From assembly GCA_036867785.1 (NCBI GenBank), contig CP145413.1, positions 620,001 through 684,000 of the forward strand: a stretch of 64,000 nucleotides of DNA. The letters are read 5' to 3'. Shown piece by piece: positions 41,816 through 52,703 of this stretch (positions within the stretch are counted from its first letter, which is position 1; each line of letters opens with the position of its first letter). Origin of the DNA: Plasmodiophora brassicae. Taxonomy: Eukaryota; Endomyxa: Phytomyxea; Phytomyxea; Plasmodiophorida. The notes under the pieces were generated by a model that worked only from the letters and a program-made list of their open reading frames with translations, was not told where the DNA came from and did no database searches. The translations under genes were made by a program, and so were the position numbers.

Positions 41816-42009
41816 AACGGGCACATGGCTCCGTAATTTCCGTCGATGGCCGGCTGATAACGATATGGCTCCAGCCGTATCCATTGTTCGTGGAAACGCC
41901 GGACTCGGGGCCATTTTCACCGGCCTAACATCAACGTCTAACGCCGGATTTGAACTACGACGGGTCTGATTCGCGCAAGCGATACGTAGGCAGCCCCTCC
42001 AGGGTCCGA

Positions 42010-42027
42010 CCCCCCCCCCCCCCCCCC
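42010..42027. repeat. run of 18 C at the inner edge of the left arm
   Basis: A homopolymer of 18 C directly after CTCCAGGGTCCGA. The same position in the right arm has six, so the tract has expanded or shrunk in one arm. It could also be a sequencing or assembly artefact. Confidence 0.8.
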
Positions 42028-42596
42028 ATCCAGACTACATAGGCTGTACAACATCGGTAGCAGCGAGTTCATGAACAGCACCGAAGGCAAAGGCAATGCT
42101 TATAAACAGTTCAATAACAACGCGACATATCGGCAACAGCCCAGAGTAAACTCGTAGACTATCCAACGGCACTAATGTAGCTTCACCTGACGTCGAGGAC
42201 GGATGCTCAGCGTAGAAACCAGGTGGGGGCAGCGAAACGGTTGCGGTAATGGGTTCATCAATGGCCCGGTCAGTGTTCGATATTTGGGATCCCAGGCACA
42301 AGGACAAAGTCCCTGTGGCAGCGCTGAGAGCGCTGTCGTAGCTGTGACAGTTCGGCCGGTGGAATACGTAGCCTCAGCGTCTAACTTTCAACAGCCAAGG
42401 CAGAGGCTGAACGCAACGACGAACTGATCGACCACCTTCACCCCGAGTACGCGCCAATATATCGCCGTCCGCGTGCTGATTCGTCCACCTAATTGGTATC
42501 TTTCCAGACGCGCCTCACTGAGGACGAGCTGCAGCAGCTTGACACGCGCATGCGCGCAGACCGCGACACGTTCCCGCGGAGTCCCGCAAAAAAAAA

Positions 42597-42716
42597 GGTT
42601 ACATCACCATGCGGTTCCCCGGTGGTCCCCCTCCCGAGTACTGGACAGGCCAAACACCATTTGGCTTCGCAATTCGGAATGAGATACGGCACATTCGGTG
42701 TTGTATGAACGTAACC
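42597..42716 (-). rRNA. 5S ribosomal RNA, copy 2
   Basis: 120 nt on the minus strand, identical in sequence to copy 1, followed by a run of nine T. It lies outside the arms of the large inverted repeat, 420 bp inside the inner edge of the left arm. Flanking sequence differs from that of copies 1 and 4, so this is an independent insertion or relic, not part of the arm duplication. Confidence 0.95.
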
Positions 42717-43669
42717 GTTTGAAATGTGCACCTCGGGTAATTTTGAAAGGAGTAAGTGCTGGCCGAGACCCGCCCGCGTTTCAAAAGTCTGTTGGAATGA
42801 GTGCTCTGAAAATGGGCAATGGACCTCTCTGCAGCCGAGGGCGGTACACCTCAACCCGGTGCAGCCTGGAAGTTGGGAGTCGATGGAAGTGTTCGTATCT
42901 GATGAGCTCGCGTATACGTTAGGACACTGGTGCGTACAGCCTCTTAGCAAGGCTGCCCGTTTTATGCACGGCATGGCACATGAAATGTAACAACGGGACG
43001 ACGGGAATCTGATGACAAGTACAATGAACAGTCGACCGTATCGAAGTCTTCTTGCGCCGAACTATAGACCAAGGCGGTCGTTGCTGTTATCGCGCTATCA
43101 ACGGCTTTAGGAGGGACAGCTGCCCCTCAGGTCGATGCTATCCATCGTGGACCACGTTTGGTGGACACGCGGTCAGTCCAGTGCCAGCTAGCTGGGGGCG
43201 CTGCCGGGTTAGAAAAAGTGCCATACGGGTCGGCGACAGCCGAAGGCTGCCGCCAACAATTTCGCCTTCGGATCGGTCCCAAACCGACCTTCGGATAGGT
43301 CGTAACATATAGCTCGCTATTGTCGGGCCACCGCACGGTCCAGTCGAAACAGCGACGGGTCATTTATTAGACTCCAGAGTCGGAACCTTCGCGATCCTAC
43401 GATGAAGGTACCTGACTCAGTCAGGTGCGATCCATGGGGTGTCTTCACAGACACCACACAACGAGGGCGATCGGCTAGGCAGCCCGTCAAAAGCGGCCCG
43501 CCGCAGGCGCCGCTCCAGACGGTGTACACGAAATATCGCCTATTTCTTAATAGGTTCGAGCGGCGCACCAATAACGACGATAAGGACGACGTTCGTCAGC
43601 GACGAAACCGAGGGCGACCGGCTACGCCCGCCGCAGTCGCCGCTCCAGACGGTGTACACGAAATATCGC
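42717..43669. other. repeat-rich non-coding stretch
   Basis: No gene recognised. It contains a 60-bp block (42783-42842, core GTGCTCTGAAAATGGGCAAT) that is also found at 46847-46912 beside the third 5S gene. It also has a segment (43186-43225, GGGTTAGAAAAAGTGCC) found inverted near 44645-44690, and the tandem duplication listed separately. Confidence 0.5.
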
Positions 43670-43745
43670 CTAATTCTTAATAGGTTGGGCCCTCGGCGGC
43701 CGGAGTAGTTCTGCGAGCGGCGCACCAATAACGACGATAGGGTTG
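43460..43745. repeat. tandem duplication, ~135-bp period
   Basis: GACGGTGTACACGAAATATC followed by GCCTAWTTCTTAATAGG occurs twice (from 43515 and 43645), each followed by GAGCGGCGCACCAATAACGA and preceded by GAGGGCGAYCGGCTA. In the minus-strand sense the units add VVIGAPL...PIK-type reading ends, so the duplicated piece may be the 3' end of the small gene that follows. Confidence 0.75.
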
Positions 43746-44180
43746 TCCGACAACGGCGTCTTATACTTTGGCCAGCCTGCAACATTCAGCAGCAGTTGCA
43801 GTGTTACGCAATTGGTGTCGGCATCGACGTCTGCCCGAAAGTGCTTCTCCAAAGCACGAGTTAGTTCCGTTGCGCCTTTCCTCAATCCGATGCCGGCGAT
43901 TGCCCACATCTCCATGTACAGAGCGCGTTCGCCCTCCAGCCGACCTTTCTCATACCGGATGAAAGCTTCCACTACAGCGTCCAGATCCGCCTGACGATCG
44001 ACCAGGATGAGCTTCTCGGGTCGCCGAGAGTCGCGATGATGTTGGGCGAAACCTGTCCTGATCGTAACAGTACTGAATCAGGTCGCAGCCACGAATGGTC
44101 TGCGCCTTGAAGTCGATGTCGTTAGTGCGCCCCATTTTGACCACTGCCCAGGCGGGTGGGTTGATTACAGCAACGGCCAT
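43670..44180 (-). CDS. small hypothetical gene, frame not continuous
   Basis: Two minus-strand reading pieces: MAVAVINPPAWAVVKMGRTN onward to YCYDQDR (44180 to about 44060), then KLILVDRQADLDAVVEAF, IRYEKGRLEGERALYMEMWA and LLLNVAGWPKYKTPLSDNP to 43670. The second piece looks like genuine coding sequence with a helical pattern. I could not find an intron that joins them in frame, so the gene may be broken or my junction wrong. Family unknown. Confidence 0.35.
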
Positions 44181-45036
44181 GATGGCGGCACGATCGAGCG
44201 GCGCATCCCAGCAAAGGCGCTACCTTTCAAGCCAACCACGTCAAAACTGATAACGCCGACGACGCTCAGCCGGCGTCCGTGCAGGTACAGTCGATTTCGA
44301 AGCACGAGCTGCCGTTCCCGCCTGCTGAACGTAATCGGACGGGCTGGACCCGTCCACAGATGCGCGCCCCCGCCCCCGTCCCCAGATGCCAGATCCCCCG
44401 AAGGCAGTGGGTCCGCCCGTGTCCACGGTTGTCCAAGGGTACCGGTTATAGTGTCACGGAGTCCGAGTGGTCCGCCACTTCCGCACTCTTCGTGTCGTGT
44501 TGAAGCCAGTGTTATCGATCATTAAGTCATTGATATGGCGTCATTTACTCACTCTGCAAATTCATTAAGAACATCAAGCTTCATTCCTCCGTCGCGGCTT
44601 CCTTCGGGTCAACGAGGCCTTCGCCTGGCGACCAGGGTCGCCGAAACCGGCATTTTTTCTAACCCGGGGGCGCTGGTCGGCCTGGGCTCCATGGAGGTGC
44701 GCGGACACGAGCCTGCCTGCTACGTTACTGCACCAATTGGGCCTGCAGGATACACGGGTGGACAGGTGCTTTGCAGAGCATGCAGGAAGTCTGGATCCTC
44801 CGGGGATCACGGTCGCTGATCCTGGATGTGACAGGACCTGCTGGCGCGCCGTGCAATGTCGCTGATGATTGGACTTCGATGCCCTGCCTACGACCCCGGA
44901 ATCTCCAATTATCTAGCAGTACTATACGCAGCGAGGGCCTCCTGTGCTTGCACTACTGAAACAGGATTTTCCCTGTTTCCAGGATCGATAGTGGTACATT
45001 CACTTGATCGATTTTACATCTAGCTTTGCGCCGCCG
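44181..45036. other. 856-bp space upstream of the G-alpha gene
   Basis: No gene I can support. It contains the inverted partner (about 44645-44690) of the 43.2-kb repeat and should carry the G-alpha promoter. Confidence 0.4.
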
Positions 45037-46370
45037 ATGAGCTGCTGCTGTGGGTCGGGTGCCAGCCCGACTGCGGTCGTTCCCGAAGAGAAACGTGCTG
45101 CTAACGTCAATAAGGAGATCTCCAGGCAGGCCGCCAAGGATCGCGACGAGGACTCCAAGATCTACAAGCTGCTGCTGCTGGGTATACATCGACCCCGGCT
45201 GGTTTGGGACGCTGACGACCAGTAACGTGGAACCGCTCAGGAACGGGTGAATCCGGGAAGAGCACGTTCTTCAAGCAGTTGCTGAACGTATACGGGACGG
45301 GTTACACGCCCGAGCAGCGCCTGAAGTACACGGGTGCCATTATCGTGACAGTGCTGCGATCGCTGGCGTCCCTGATCGACGCCGCCAACGAGCTCGATGC
45401 GTCACTGGGCACGACGGTCACGCTAGCGGAGACGCAGAACTCGATCAAATTCATCCAGTCGCTGGACGAGAGCGCTGGGCCATTCGACCAGGAGTTCGGC
45501 ATCCACGCGGCGACCGTCTGGGCGGACCGGGCAATCCAGAATTGCTACCGGCACCGCTCCAAGTTCCAGCTCAACGACTCCTGCGAGTACTTCCTGAGCA
45601 AGATCGTCGAGATCACGACACCCGGTTACGTCCCGACCCAACAGGACGTCCTGTACGGTCATCCCGTCTGGCGGCCGGCACTGCGATCATCTGACAATGT
45701 AGAACAGTCGAGTCCGGGTCCCGACGACCGGCATACAGGAGAAGCCGTTCACAGCGAGCCAGACGAAATTCAAGATGATTGACGTCGGCGGGCAGCGGAA
45801 CGAACGCAAGAAGTGGCGTACGTCAGGCGCGGGTGCGTATCCCAAACGGGAACGGCGTACTGAACCTTGGACGCAGTGCATTGCTTCGAGGGTGTCACGG
45901 GCGTCCTGTTCGTGGTGTCGCTCAGCGAATACGACCAGGTTTGCGTGCCGGCCTGTCGTGAACGTGCCACGTTTTCTGAGTGCAGCGTCCCCTGCCAGGG
46001 CCTGTACGAAGACGATAGTGTCAACCGTACAACGGAATCGTTGAGCCTGTTCGAGCAGATCTGCAATTCGCCGTTTTTCAAAGACACGACGATCGTCCTG
46101 TTCCTGAACAAGGCCGACATATTCCGGGAGAAACTGAAGACGTCGCCGTTGAGCCACCGCTTCCCGGCATACGACGGCGGCGACGATTTCGACAAGGCGT
46201 GCGCCTTCATGATGGCCGAATTCGCGAAACGCGACCACCGCCCCGGATCGAAGCTTCAGACGTTCGTGACGACGGCGACGGATCCCGGCAATGTCAAGAC
46301 CGTCCTAGACACGGTTGTCGGCCTCGTCATCGACGCCAAACTTAAAACGAACGGCCTGCTGCCGTCCTGA
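45037..46370 (+). CDS. heterotrimeric G protein alpha subunit
   Basis: Five exons (45037-45181, 45241-45657, 45713-45817, 45877-45938, 45999-46370), introns 55-60 bp, phases consistent, 366 residues. Motifs: P-loop GTGESGKS across the first splice; [12 protein letters not shown] across the second, carrying the catalytic Arg and switch I Thr; [12 protein letters not shown] with the switch II Gln; then [28 protein letters not shown] (G4) and TTATDPGN (G5). The N-terminus is MSCCCG: the usual Gly-2 for myristoylation is Ser, but three Cys for palmitoylation remain. The C-terminus NGLLPS has no pertussis-toxin Cys. It acts at the plasma membrane downstream of 7TM receptors. The Rax1-like RGS protein in this window is a possible partner. 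Confidence 0.93.
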
Positions 46371-46407
46371 CACGTCCGCAATAAACCCGCCAGGCCGGTC
46401 GGAGTGA

Positions 46408-46530
46408 AGCGCTGCCATTTGGAACCGTGTGGTGCTGTCCGTGCCCCGCGATGCGACGTGTTCCCAGTCGACGCGCGCGGTCGCACGACGCAAGGCGCCA
46501 GACAACACCACAAGATTCCAAACCGCAGCG
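46408..46530. repeat. ~38-bp inverted repeat downstream of G-alpha
   Basis: GCGCTGCCATTTGGAACCGT followed by GTGGTGCTGTCC (46408-46440) is nearly the complement of 46495-46530 (GACAACACCACAAGATTCCA, then AACCGCAGCGCC). With about 55 bp between, it could form a hairpin in the 3' UTR or mark a 3' end. The rest of 46371-46950 has no gene; it includes the 60-bp block shared with 42.8 kb. Confidence 0.65.
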
Positions 46531-46950
46531 CCCCTCTTCGCGATGCGCCGTCGTCCCCTCCCGACACCAGCAACGCACCTTGCGGAGTTGTTTTAGGTCC
46601 GCACTGCGGCGGACGCGTGTTCCGCCATCCGCAGACAGGCGCGGCAACCGGAACACAGCTGATGATTTACGTACTTTACCAATGGTTCTTGTTGCCACCT
46701 AGAGGCATCACTTCTCTTCGTACAAGGGTTTTGGAGTGGCAGCATTGCAAATCGGGGACGTTTGATGGCTGGGGCGAGGGCGCGCTCGCACCTGCGGGTG
46801 TGGCCGCTCGCCCCGATGGGCTTCCGGAGGATATCGCGCTCTAAAATCTGCTGAAACAAGTGCACTGAAAAATAGGCAATGGGCGTCTCTGTGACAGCCG
46901 GAGTCGCGTTATCGTACTGTCTCGCAGGGCACCACGAATAGCGCAAAAAG

Positions 46951-47070
46951 GGTTACATCACCATGCGGTTCCCCGGTGGTCCCCCTCCCGAGTACTGGAC
47001 AGGCCAAACACCATTTGGCTTCGCAATTCGGAATGAGATACGGCACATTCGGTGTTGTATGAACGTAACC
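46951..47070 (-). rRNA. 5S ribosomal RNA, copy 3
   Basis: 120 nt on the minus strand, identical to the other copies, followed by five T. It lies between the arms of the large inverted repeat, 580 bp beyond the G-alpha stop and 89 bp before the small GTPase gene. On its 3' side is the 60-bp block (46847-46912) that is also found on the 5' side of copy 2. Confidence 0.95.
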
Positions 47071-47159
47071 GAATGTCCAGCATCTGGACATGGGATACGA
47101 CGTTTCGCATCTAGATACTTGCAGGGAACCGACAGATATCATTTGCGACTTCGGGAATC

Positions 47160-47812
47160 ATGGAGATGGTGTCGATGACCGTGTGCGTGATCGGCGACCC
47201 GAACGTTGGCAAATCATCCTTGCTGGCCAGTGAGGCTCAAACGCCAGCTGCGCCTGGGCGGACGAACCCAAGCATCATACCCGTGGCACGCGAGGACGGT
47301 ACCGTCGTCCACTACGTCGACCTGCCGGGCGCACCGCGCTTCAAGAGGATGGCCAACCGGTACTGCTCGAGCGCAGCCGCCTTCGTCCGTTCACGCCTCA
47401 GACGACATGCGCTGATCGTTTCGTCTGACTGCTGCTACACGTGCAGGTGCTCGTATACGATCAATCAGACAAGTCCACGTTCGACCACCTGGACGACTGG
47501 TTATCGCAAATCGGCGACACGTCCGCGTCGGTCCTGTTCCTGGTTGGAAACAAGGCTGATGTACCGGTCGGGCCCCGATCAGTTCAGATCGATGACGCCC
47601 GCGAGTACGCGAATGCCCGTGGGATGACACTGGCGACGGTCAGCGCTACCAAGACGCCCGACGCCGTTCGCACCTTGTTCGCACAGGTGAGGGACGCTGT
47701 ACGCACCCGGCTGGAACCCGCCCTCTTGCCAAACTTCGCCCTGGCCACTCGCGTACTACTTCGCCAGCCTAGCAGCGACGCGTGTAAGGCGTCCGTTCTT
47801 AGCGGCACTTAG
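47160..47812 (+). CDS. atypical Rab/Ras-like small GTPase
   Basis: Two exons (47160-47384, 47447-47812; 62-bp intron), 196 residues. G1 is GDPNVGKSS, G3 position YVDLPGAPRFKRMANRYCS (in place of DTAGQERF), G4 GNKADVP, G5 SATK. The rest follows the Rab fold (VLVYDQSDKSTFDHLDDWL). The catalytic Gln of DTAGQ is replaced (LPGAP), which in Ras-like proteins lowers intrinsic hydrolysis, and the C-terminus (KASVLSGT) has no prenylation Cys. It is either a constitutively GTP-bound or non-membrane form, or a more distant Ras-like protein such as an RJL/Rab-like type. Confidence 0.7.
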
Positions 47813-48052
47813 ATACACGGACGAAGACGGTATCCTCGTGGCACCTAGCGCTGTGAGCAGGTCGTTGGTTGGGCGGGCGCGTGCCGCGTGGGTTACGACA
47901 TACGTGACGTAATGACATCACCACGACTGACGATCGCAGCCGCGTATGTTCGCGATGCGATGGGCGGACGTCAGCCGTGCCGGAAAGTTGAACAGGGCGC
48001 TGTATGGGGGATTTCCCGTTGCACCTGTCATCGGATCCTGTTCAGCAGACGG

Positions 48053-50124
48053 ATGAATGTCAGCCGCGTCCTCGCTGCAATCTTGCAAATGGCGCTAGCG
48101 TTGGTGGTTGGGGTCGGGAGCGACCAGCGACCGGACCTCTTCTGGGCGGGGATCGCTCTTGATACCGTCGCGGCCCTCGTCTACGCCGCATATGAAATCC
48201 TTCGTTCGTGTGTTGTCGAGGACGACGACAACGACCGGTTGACGTTCAGTGCGGTGCGACGCGCCCTGGTTGCTGTTGTGATTGTCGACATCGCACTTGC
48301 AAGCGCAGCGGAGCCTGTGTCGTGGACGCCTCGAGTGGGGCGCCTGCTCGGGCCAGTCTTCCTCACGGACGCCTCCCGCAGCTCGCGGTTCGTCGCGGCC
48401 ATTGTAGCATTCGCTCTACCGACCTTGTTCGCCGTGGCTGCCGTTGCCGTTGTTCTTGTCGTCGTGTTCGCGTGCATCACCCGCGTACTATTCCAGGCGT
48501 CGCCATTGTTCGGTACGACGCCGGACAGTATAGCCAGCGTGTTCCGGGCGGTAACGACCGGCGCCAACGTCGCCCCGACGCAGCCGGGTGCTGCCGTCCC
48601 TGCGTTCGCAAGTACGGCCACGTTCTGTGCTGGGACCGTTATGGCGCTGGTCGTCCACGCCTTCGACAAATCGTTCGACAGGGTCTGCGAGCAATGGTCC
48701 CGGTTCGAGTGGTTGAATGAGGCCGAGGCCCTGCAGGCCGCCTACCGAGTTGCACCGCAACCGGTCACCAAGACGGTCTGGGCCCAACTGCTCAGCGTAA
48801 CGCGGCCCGACCTATCAACCGACCTCGCCGAGGCCCTATTCCGGGTTCTCGACTCGGAAGGCACTGGCGCGATCCCCGAATTGCGATTCATGACGGCCGG
48901 CGACATCCTGGATGTTGAGACGTACAGGATCGGCACCTGCCGCGAGACGCGCGGCGCTGGGAGATCGCAGATCTTTCCCAGGATGGAGGAGCGAGAGCCG
49001 AACCGTGTCCTGCGGGTGCTGCGAAGTATTTCGACGGGGCACCGGTACGAAACGATCGTGAACGTTGTTGCCGTGCTGTACCTGGCCGTCTTCCTGGATT
49101 CGGCGTTCGCCGTCGCCCGCGAACCTGGCGTCGGTAAGCATGTTCGATGACCTGTGCGCGCCAGCTGCTACTGACTCTCCCCTGTGCAGACGTAACGTTG
49201 ATCGTGCTGCACGCCGGTCTACTGGCAGCCGTCTTGATTCGTGTCGCGTCGAACCGGCCCAATTTGCTGCGAACCGATTGGCTGTTGGTCGTAGAGGCGA
49301 TCGGGGTCGTGGTTGGCACGGTCGGCTTTGCAATTCATGGGCCGTACCTGCGAGTCGGGAGTGCATCGCGAATGGTTCGGGTCGTCCGGGACCTGTACAC
49401 CGAGGCGAACGACGACGACTCTGCGCTGGGGCGCCTGGCCCTGTTCCTGGGCGGGTTCCTGACCCTGGCCGCATCTTGTTCGTTCGCGTTCGTCCTGATC
49501 GGTAGATCGGTATTCGCCGGTACGATGGTGAACGGCGACGACATCGGGTTCGGATCAGTGGGCGCTGCGCTGACAACGCTGGTCATGTCGTGCTCAGCGG
49601 GCTGGCACGACGTGGCCGAAAGGTGACAGCGGTTGGAACGGCTGGGACGGCTTCAACGTCTAACGGGCCATGCCAGGTTTGCGAATGCGCCAGGAAGGTC
49701 GCCGGCGCCGACGGTCGTCTACTTCGCCTGCTGGTTCGTAACCGTGTCCGTCCTGCTCTTCAGCGTCCTCATCAGCGTCGTCTCCCGGGCCATGCGCCTC
49801 GCATCGCGCTCGACCACGTTCGAATGCCGATGGCGCCGACATCTGCTGGACGGGCTCGCCCGATTGCATCCAGGGTCGCGATGGCGGGTGACGCGTCCGC
49901 CGCGCATCACTCGCCTGTTCAGGGACCGGGTCGAATTCCTCAGGTGGCATACCAACGCGCTCGAGCAGGAAGCCGCCCTGGAGCTCCGTTTCCTGAACGG
50001 CATGGACACCACCAGACGGCGTACCGCGTCCACCAGCAACAGCGACGTCAGGACGTTCCCGAGCGAACCTAGCACCAGCAGCGTTGTCGAGCTCGATGCC
50101 GCTCCCGGGCAGGCACCAGCATGA
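48053..50124 (+). CDS. two-repeat voltage-gated cation channel (TPC-like)
   Basis: Three exons (48053-49133, 49190-49622, 49677-50124; introns 56 and 54 bp), 653 residues. Repeat I has about six membrane helices (RVLAAILQMALALVVGVG; LFWAGIALDTVAALVYAAYE; LVAVVIVDIALASAA; a basic S4-like stretch; LFAVAAVAVVLVVVFACI) and a pore region FRAVTTGANVAP. A cytosolic linker has an EF-hand-like LFRVLDSEGTGAIPELRF. Repeat II repeats the pattern, with S4-like RVGSASRMVRVVRDLY, pore ALTTLVMSCSAGWHDVAERF and S6 VVYFACWFVTVSVLLFSVLI. Two 6TM repeats with a linker EF-hand are the two-pore channel layout, giving endolysosomal or vacuolar Na+/Ca2+ release. A single 4-domain-channel fragment is excluded by length. 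The start could be further upstream. Confidence 0.65.
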
Positions 50125-50307
50125 ACCCGGCATCCGCCCGACTGGCTGAGTACAATACAATCGTAGTAGGGTCCCGTCCAGGAGCGGTACCTACAGGTGT
50201 GCGGGTTCTGCGAGCGCGATGAACATGTTCGACTCGGCCTGTGACGCGATGTGCCAGCAGGAGAGCGGTCGTAGATACGCGGCGTACCTGGGGGGCGCAG
50301 TCTCGAG

Positions 50308-51590
50308 ATGGAGACAGCCGTCGACTATGGCGGCATGGACCTCGATGATGACGACGAGCGGATCCAGGCGCTTCTGGATCGGATCGGGACGCTGACCCGG
50401 GTGGAGCTGGACGACAACGATCTGACTGGGGATGTCGTCCAGCAGATCGCCGCGTCAGCGTCGACTCTGTTGACGACGCTGTCCCTGAACGGGAACCAGC
50501 TCGACGCGGAAAGCGTGCGATATCTGGAGCCACTGGTTCCCCAGTTGACGTCGCTGTCGCTGGCCCAGAATCACATCGGGGACCTGGGTGCCAGGCTGTT
50601 GTCCAGCGCCATCGGCAATGCCGGCGCCCGGTGCAAGCTGCGTCGGCTGAACGTTGCCGACAATGAGATTAGCCGGCAGGGCTGCGTCAGCTTGGCAGAG
50701 ATGCTGCTGGCGCCCGTGCAGGCCGTCAGCGACCTGCGTCTCGACGGCAACGACGTCGGCAACCTCGCAGCGCGGATCATTGCCGACGCGCTCTCCAAAC
50801 CAACGTGCCGACTGAAACACCTCAGCGTCCAGGGATGCGATATCGGTTCGTCAGGGTTGTCGCAGGGACGGCCCGTCACCTGAATCCGCAACCATCCCAG
50901 GTGTCGAAGGAGCCACCGCGATCGGCAGTGCACTGAAGGCCAACCTGAGCCTGCACTCGTTGAACTTTGGGAATAACGGTACGGGAAGGTTCAGCCAAGC
51001 AGAGCGGTATCAGCGCGATTGATCCAGTGGTGGAGTAGTCGCCAGGCCTCTGGGGGCGTCCGCCCTGTTCGAAGCGCTGGAGAAGAGTCCCGTGTTACGC
51101 GTGCTGAACCTGAACGGGAACGCTCTGGCCGGCGAGCTGATTGGCCTACGACAAGCGCTGGCAGGCAGGGCGTGTCGAATCCAAGAGCTCAGCCTGTATG
51201 AGCAAGCGCGGATCTGCGTTCGCGTTTCTGACGAAAACGTCGTATACCAGGGACGACAATGGGCTCGATCTGAACGCGGTGGGGGAGATCGTCATGGCCC
51301 TCCAAGGCAACGCAACGCTGAGGGCCATCAGCTTGAAGGGCAACCTGATTCCCATCGACGGCATCCGGTCGATTGCCGCCGTCCTTCAGACGCACCCGAC
51401 GCTGACGTTCTGCGATCTGCGTTGCAATGCTGTTGCCGACGCCGGCCTGTCCGATATCGTCGTCCCCGGCAAACGGCTTCTTCTGCACGCGTCCGAGCCG
51501 GTCACCGACGACGAATCCCGGCTGTTCTGCGGCGACCCACGTTCACGACCGCCGCCGTTATCCCCAATGGCCAACCATCCCGTATATTAA
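50308..51590 (+). CDS. ribonuclease-inhibitor-type leucine-rich repeat protein
   Basis: Four exons (50308-50845, 50901-50978, 51039-51195, 51251-51590), introns 55-60 bp, 370 residues; every splice restores an LRR. About ten repeats of 28 residues follow LxxLxLxxNxLxxxGAxxLAxAL (for example RVELDDNDLTGDVV, RRLNVADNEISRQGCVSLAE, RVLNLNGNALAGEL, RAISLKGNLIPIDGIRSIAA). This is the RNase inhibitor/NLRC/RanGAP class, forming a horseshoe for protein binding. No RanGAP arginine finger or NACHT domain is seen, so no function is assigned. Confidence 0.8.
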
Positions 51591-51816
51591 ACGGCGTTGA
51601 CGTCTAGAACGGCGCACCACAGGAATGGTCGGGCGTTGCTTGCAGAACCGGTTGTCATGATCACGGGTGGCAAGCGGTGACCGGCTCCCGTCCGCAGGTC
51701 CCGTCGTATCGTTCGGGTGTCTCTCTGCCCGCCCGGCCCGTGTTCAGCGTCCCGATCACGACGTGCTGGTGCCCTCTAGTAGGTTCCCGCAGGCAACCTT
51801 GGGTAACGGGCGACCC

Positions 51817-52491
51817 CTATATTTGTACGGTGAGGAACTTCTGGGCCAGGTCATGGCCAATGTTCTTCTCGAAATCCGCCAGGTCGATGTACCCCTTGCG
51901 GTCGACGTCCACGGCGGCCATGGTGTCGGCCACGATCGAACGCAGCTGGTCGTCGCTGAGGTTGATGCCGGCCAGCAGCTTCAGGATGTAGACCAGGTCA
52001 TCGTGGCCGATGCGCCCGTCCCCGTCGACGTCATACGCGTCGAACGCGGCGCGAACCTTGCGATCCGCCGGGCATCGTGGGCTGAACAGCCAGAGCGTGC
52101 GGACGAAATCGCGGAAGTTGACGCGGTCCAGGCGCGTCTTGTCGAACATGGCAATGATACGCGGGCACAATGGGTTCATGCTCAACTCCTGACGTGCGAC
52201 GTCAGCTGTGTCGGATACGGGCGCGCGACGACGACGGCACGAGTACGGGGATCAGTTCGAAGTCGTGCGTCGAGATGACCCCGCTGAACGTCTTGTCGAG
52301 GCGGCGGAACCGTTCGTACAGGCTGCGGATCTCCTTCTCGGTGACTGCGCGTACAGAGCGCACGTCAGACGCGGGCGAAACGACGTTCGCCGAAGTCGGC
52401 GCGGGGGGCGGGGCTGACATTGCGAGATATCCGGCGACCGCAGCTCGTCGATATCGTCGGCGGTCAGGCCGGTGGTGTTCGCGTTCCCCAT
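51817..52491 (-). CDS. calcineurin B homologous protein (CHP1-like) EF-hand protein
   Basis: Three exons (52491-52419, 52344-52247, 52188-51817; introns 74 and 58 bp), 180 residues. It begins MGNANT, a myristoylation signal. EF1 (DKTFSGVISTHDF) and EF2 (DRVNFRDFVRTLWLF) lack the calcium ligands; EF3 (DVDGDGRIGHDDL) and EF4 (DVDRKGYIDLADF) are canonical or near so. LIPELSMNPL and VNFRDFVRTL match CHP1 (IPELAINPL, VNFRGFMRTL) better than calcineurin B. CHP1 binds Na+/H+ exchangers and regulates trafficking; calcineurin B is the alternative. The splice at CAA-T/TC was chosen because it gives the conserved SQFTEKEIRSLYERF. Confidence 0.8.
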
Positions 52492-52703
52492 CGACCGCGA
52501 CGCAGTGCGCCTGGGCAGCGCAGTTGCTGCGCGACTCTGTCAGAGTCGCGCACACTGACAGCTGTTACACACGGTGGGGCCCGCCGACACGCCCACTGTG
52601 CCGAAGCTACATACGCGGGGAACATTCGATCGATATACTATTTCTGTGTGTGTGTTCCGTGTACTGTGTCCGGCGCCGGTTGTTGACCCTGGTGCGCTCC
52701 TAC

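Larger units (their letters stand above)
37797..42175. repeat. large inverted repeat, left arm (~4.4 kb)
   Basis: Matches 53768-58127 in inverted orientation. Contents from the outside in: 5S gene, a 700-bp segment including a frame with LGNNNAWTASIWTG-type text, a (GT)n tract, the PKV-repeat gene, a GC-rich spacer, the triple GACATGCGTTTGCAACA repeat, about 1.3 kb without a recognised gene, a doubled ~120-bp unit and a run of 18 C. Identity to the other arm ranges from nearly identical (39.6-40.2 kb) to about 85%, fading to about 75% in the last 150 bp. The arms are separated by about 11.6 kb. Confidence 0.9.

Noticed and set aside
48053-50124. Polycystin/TRP channel
   Set aside because: Two six-helix repeats with an EF-hand-like linker fit a two-pore channel better than a single TRP repeat.
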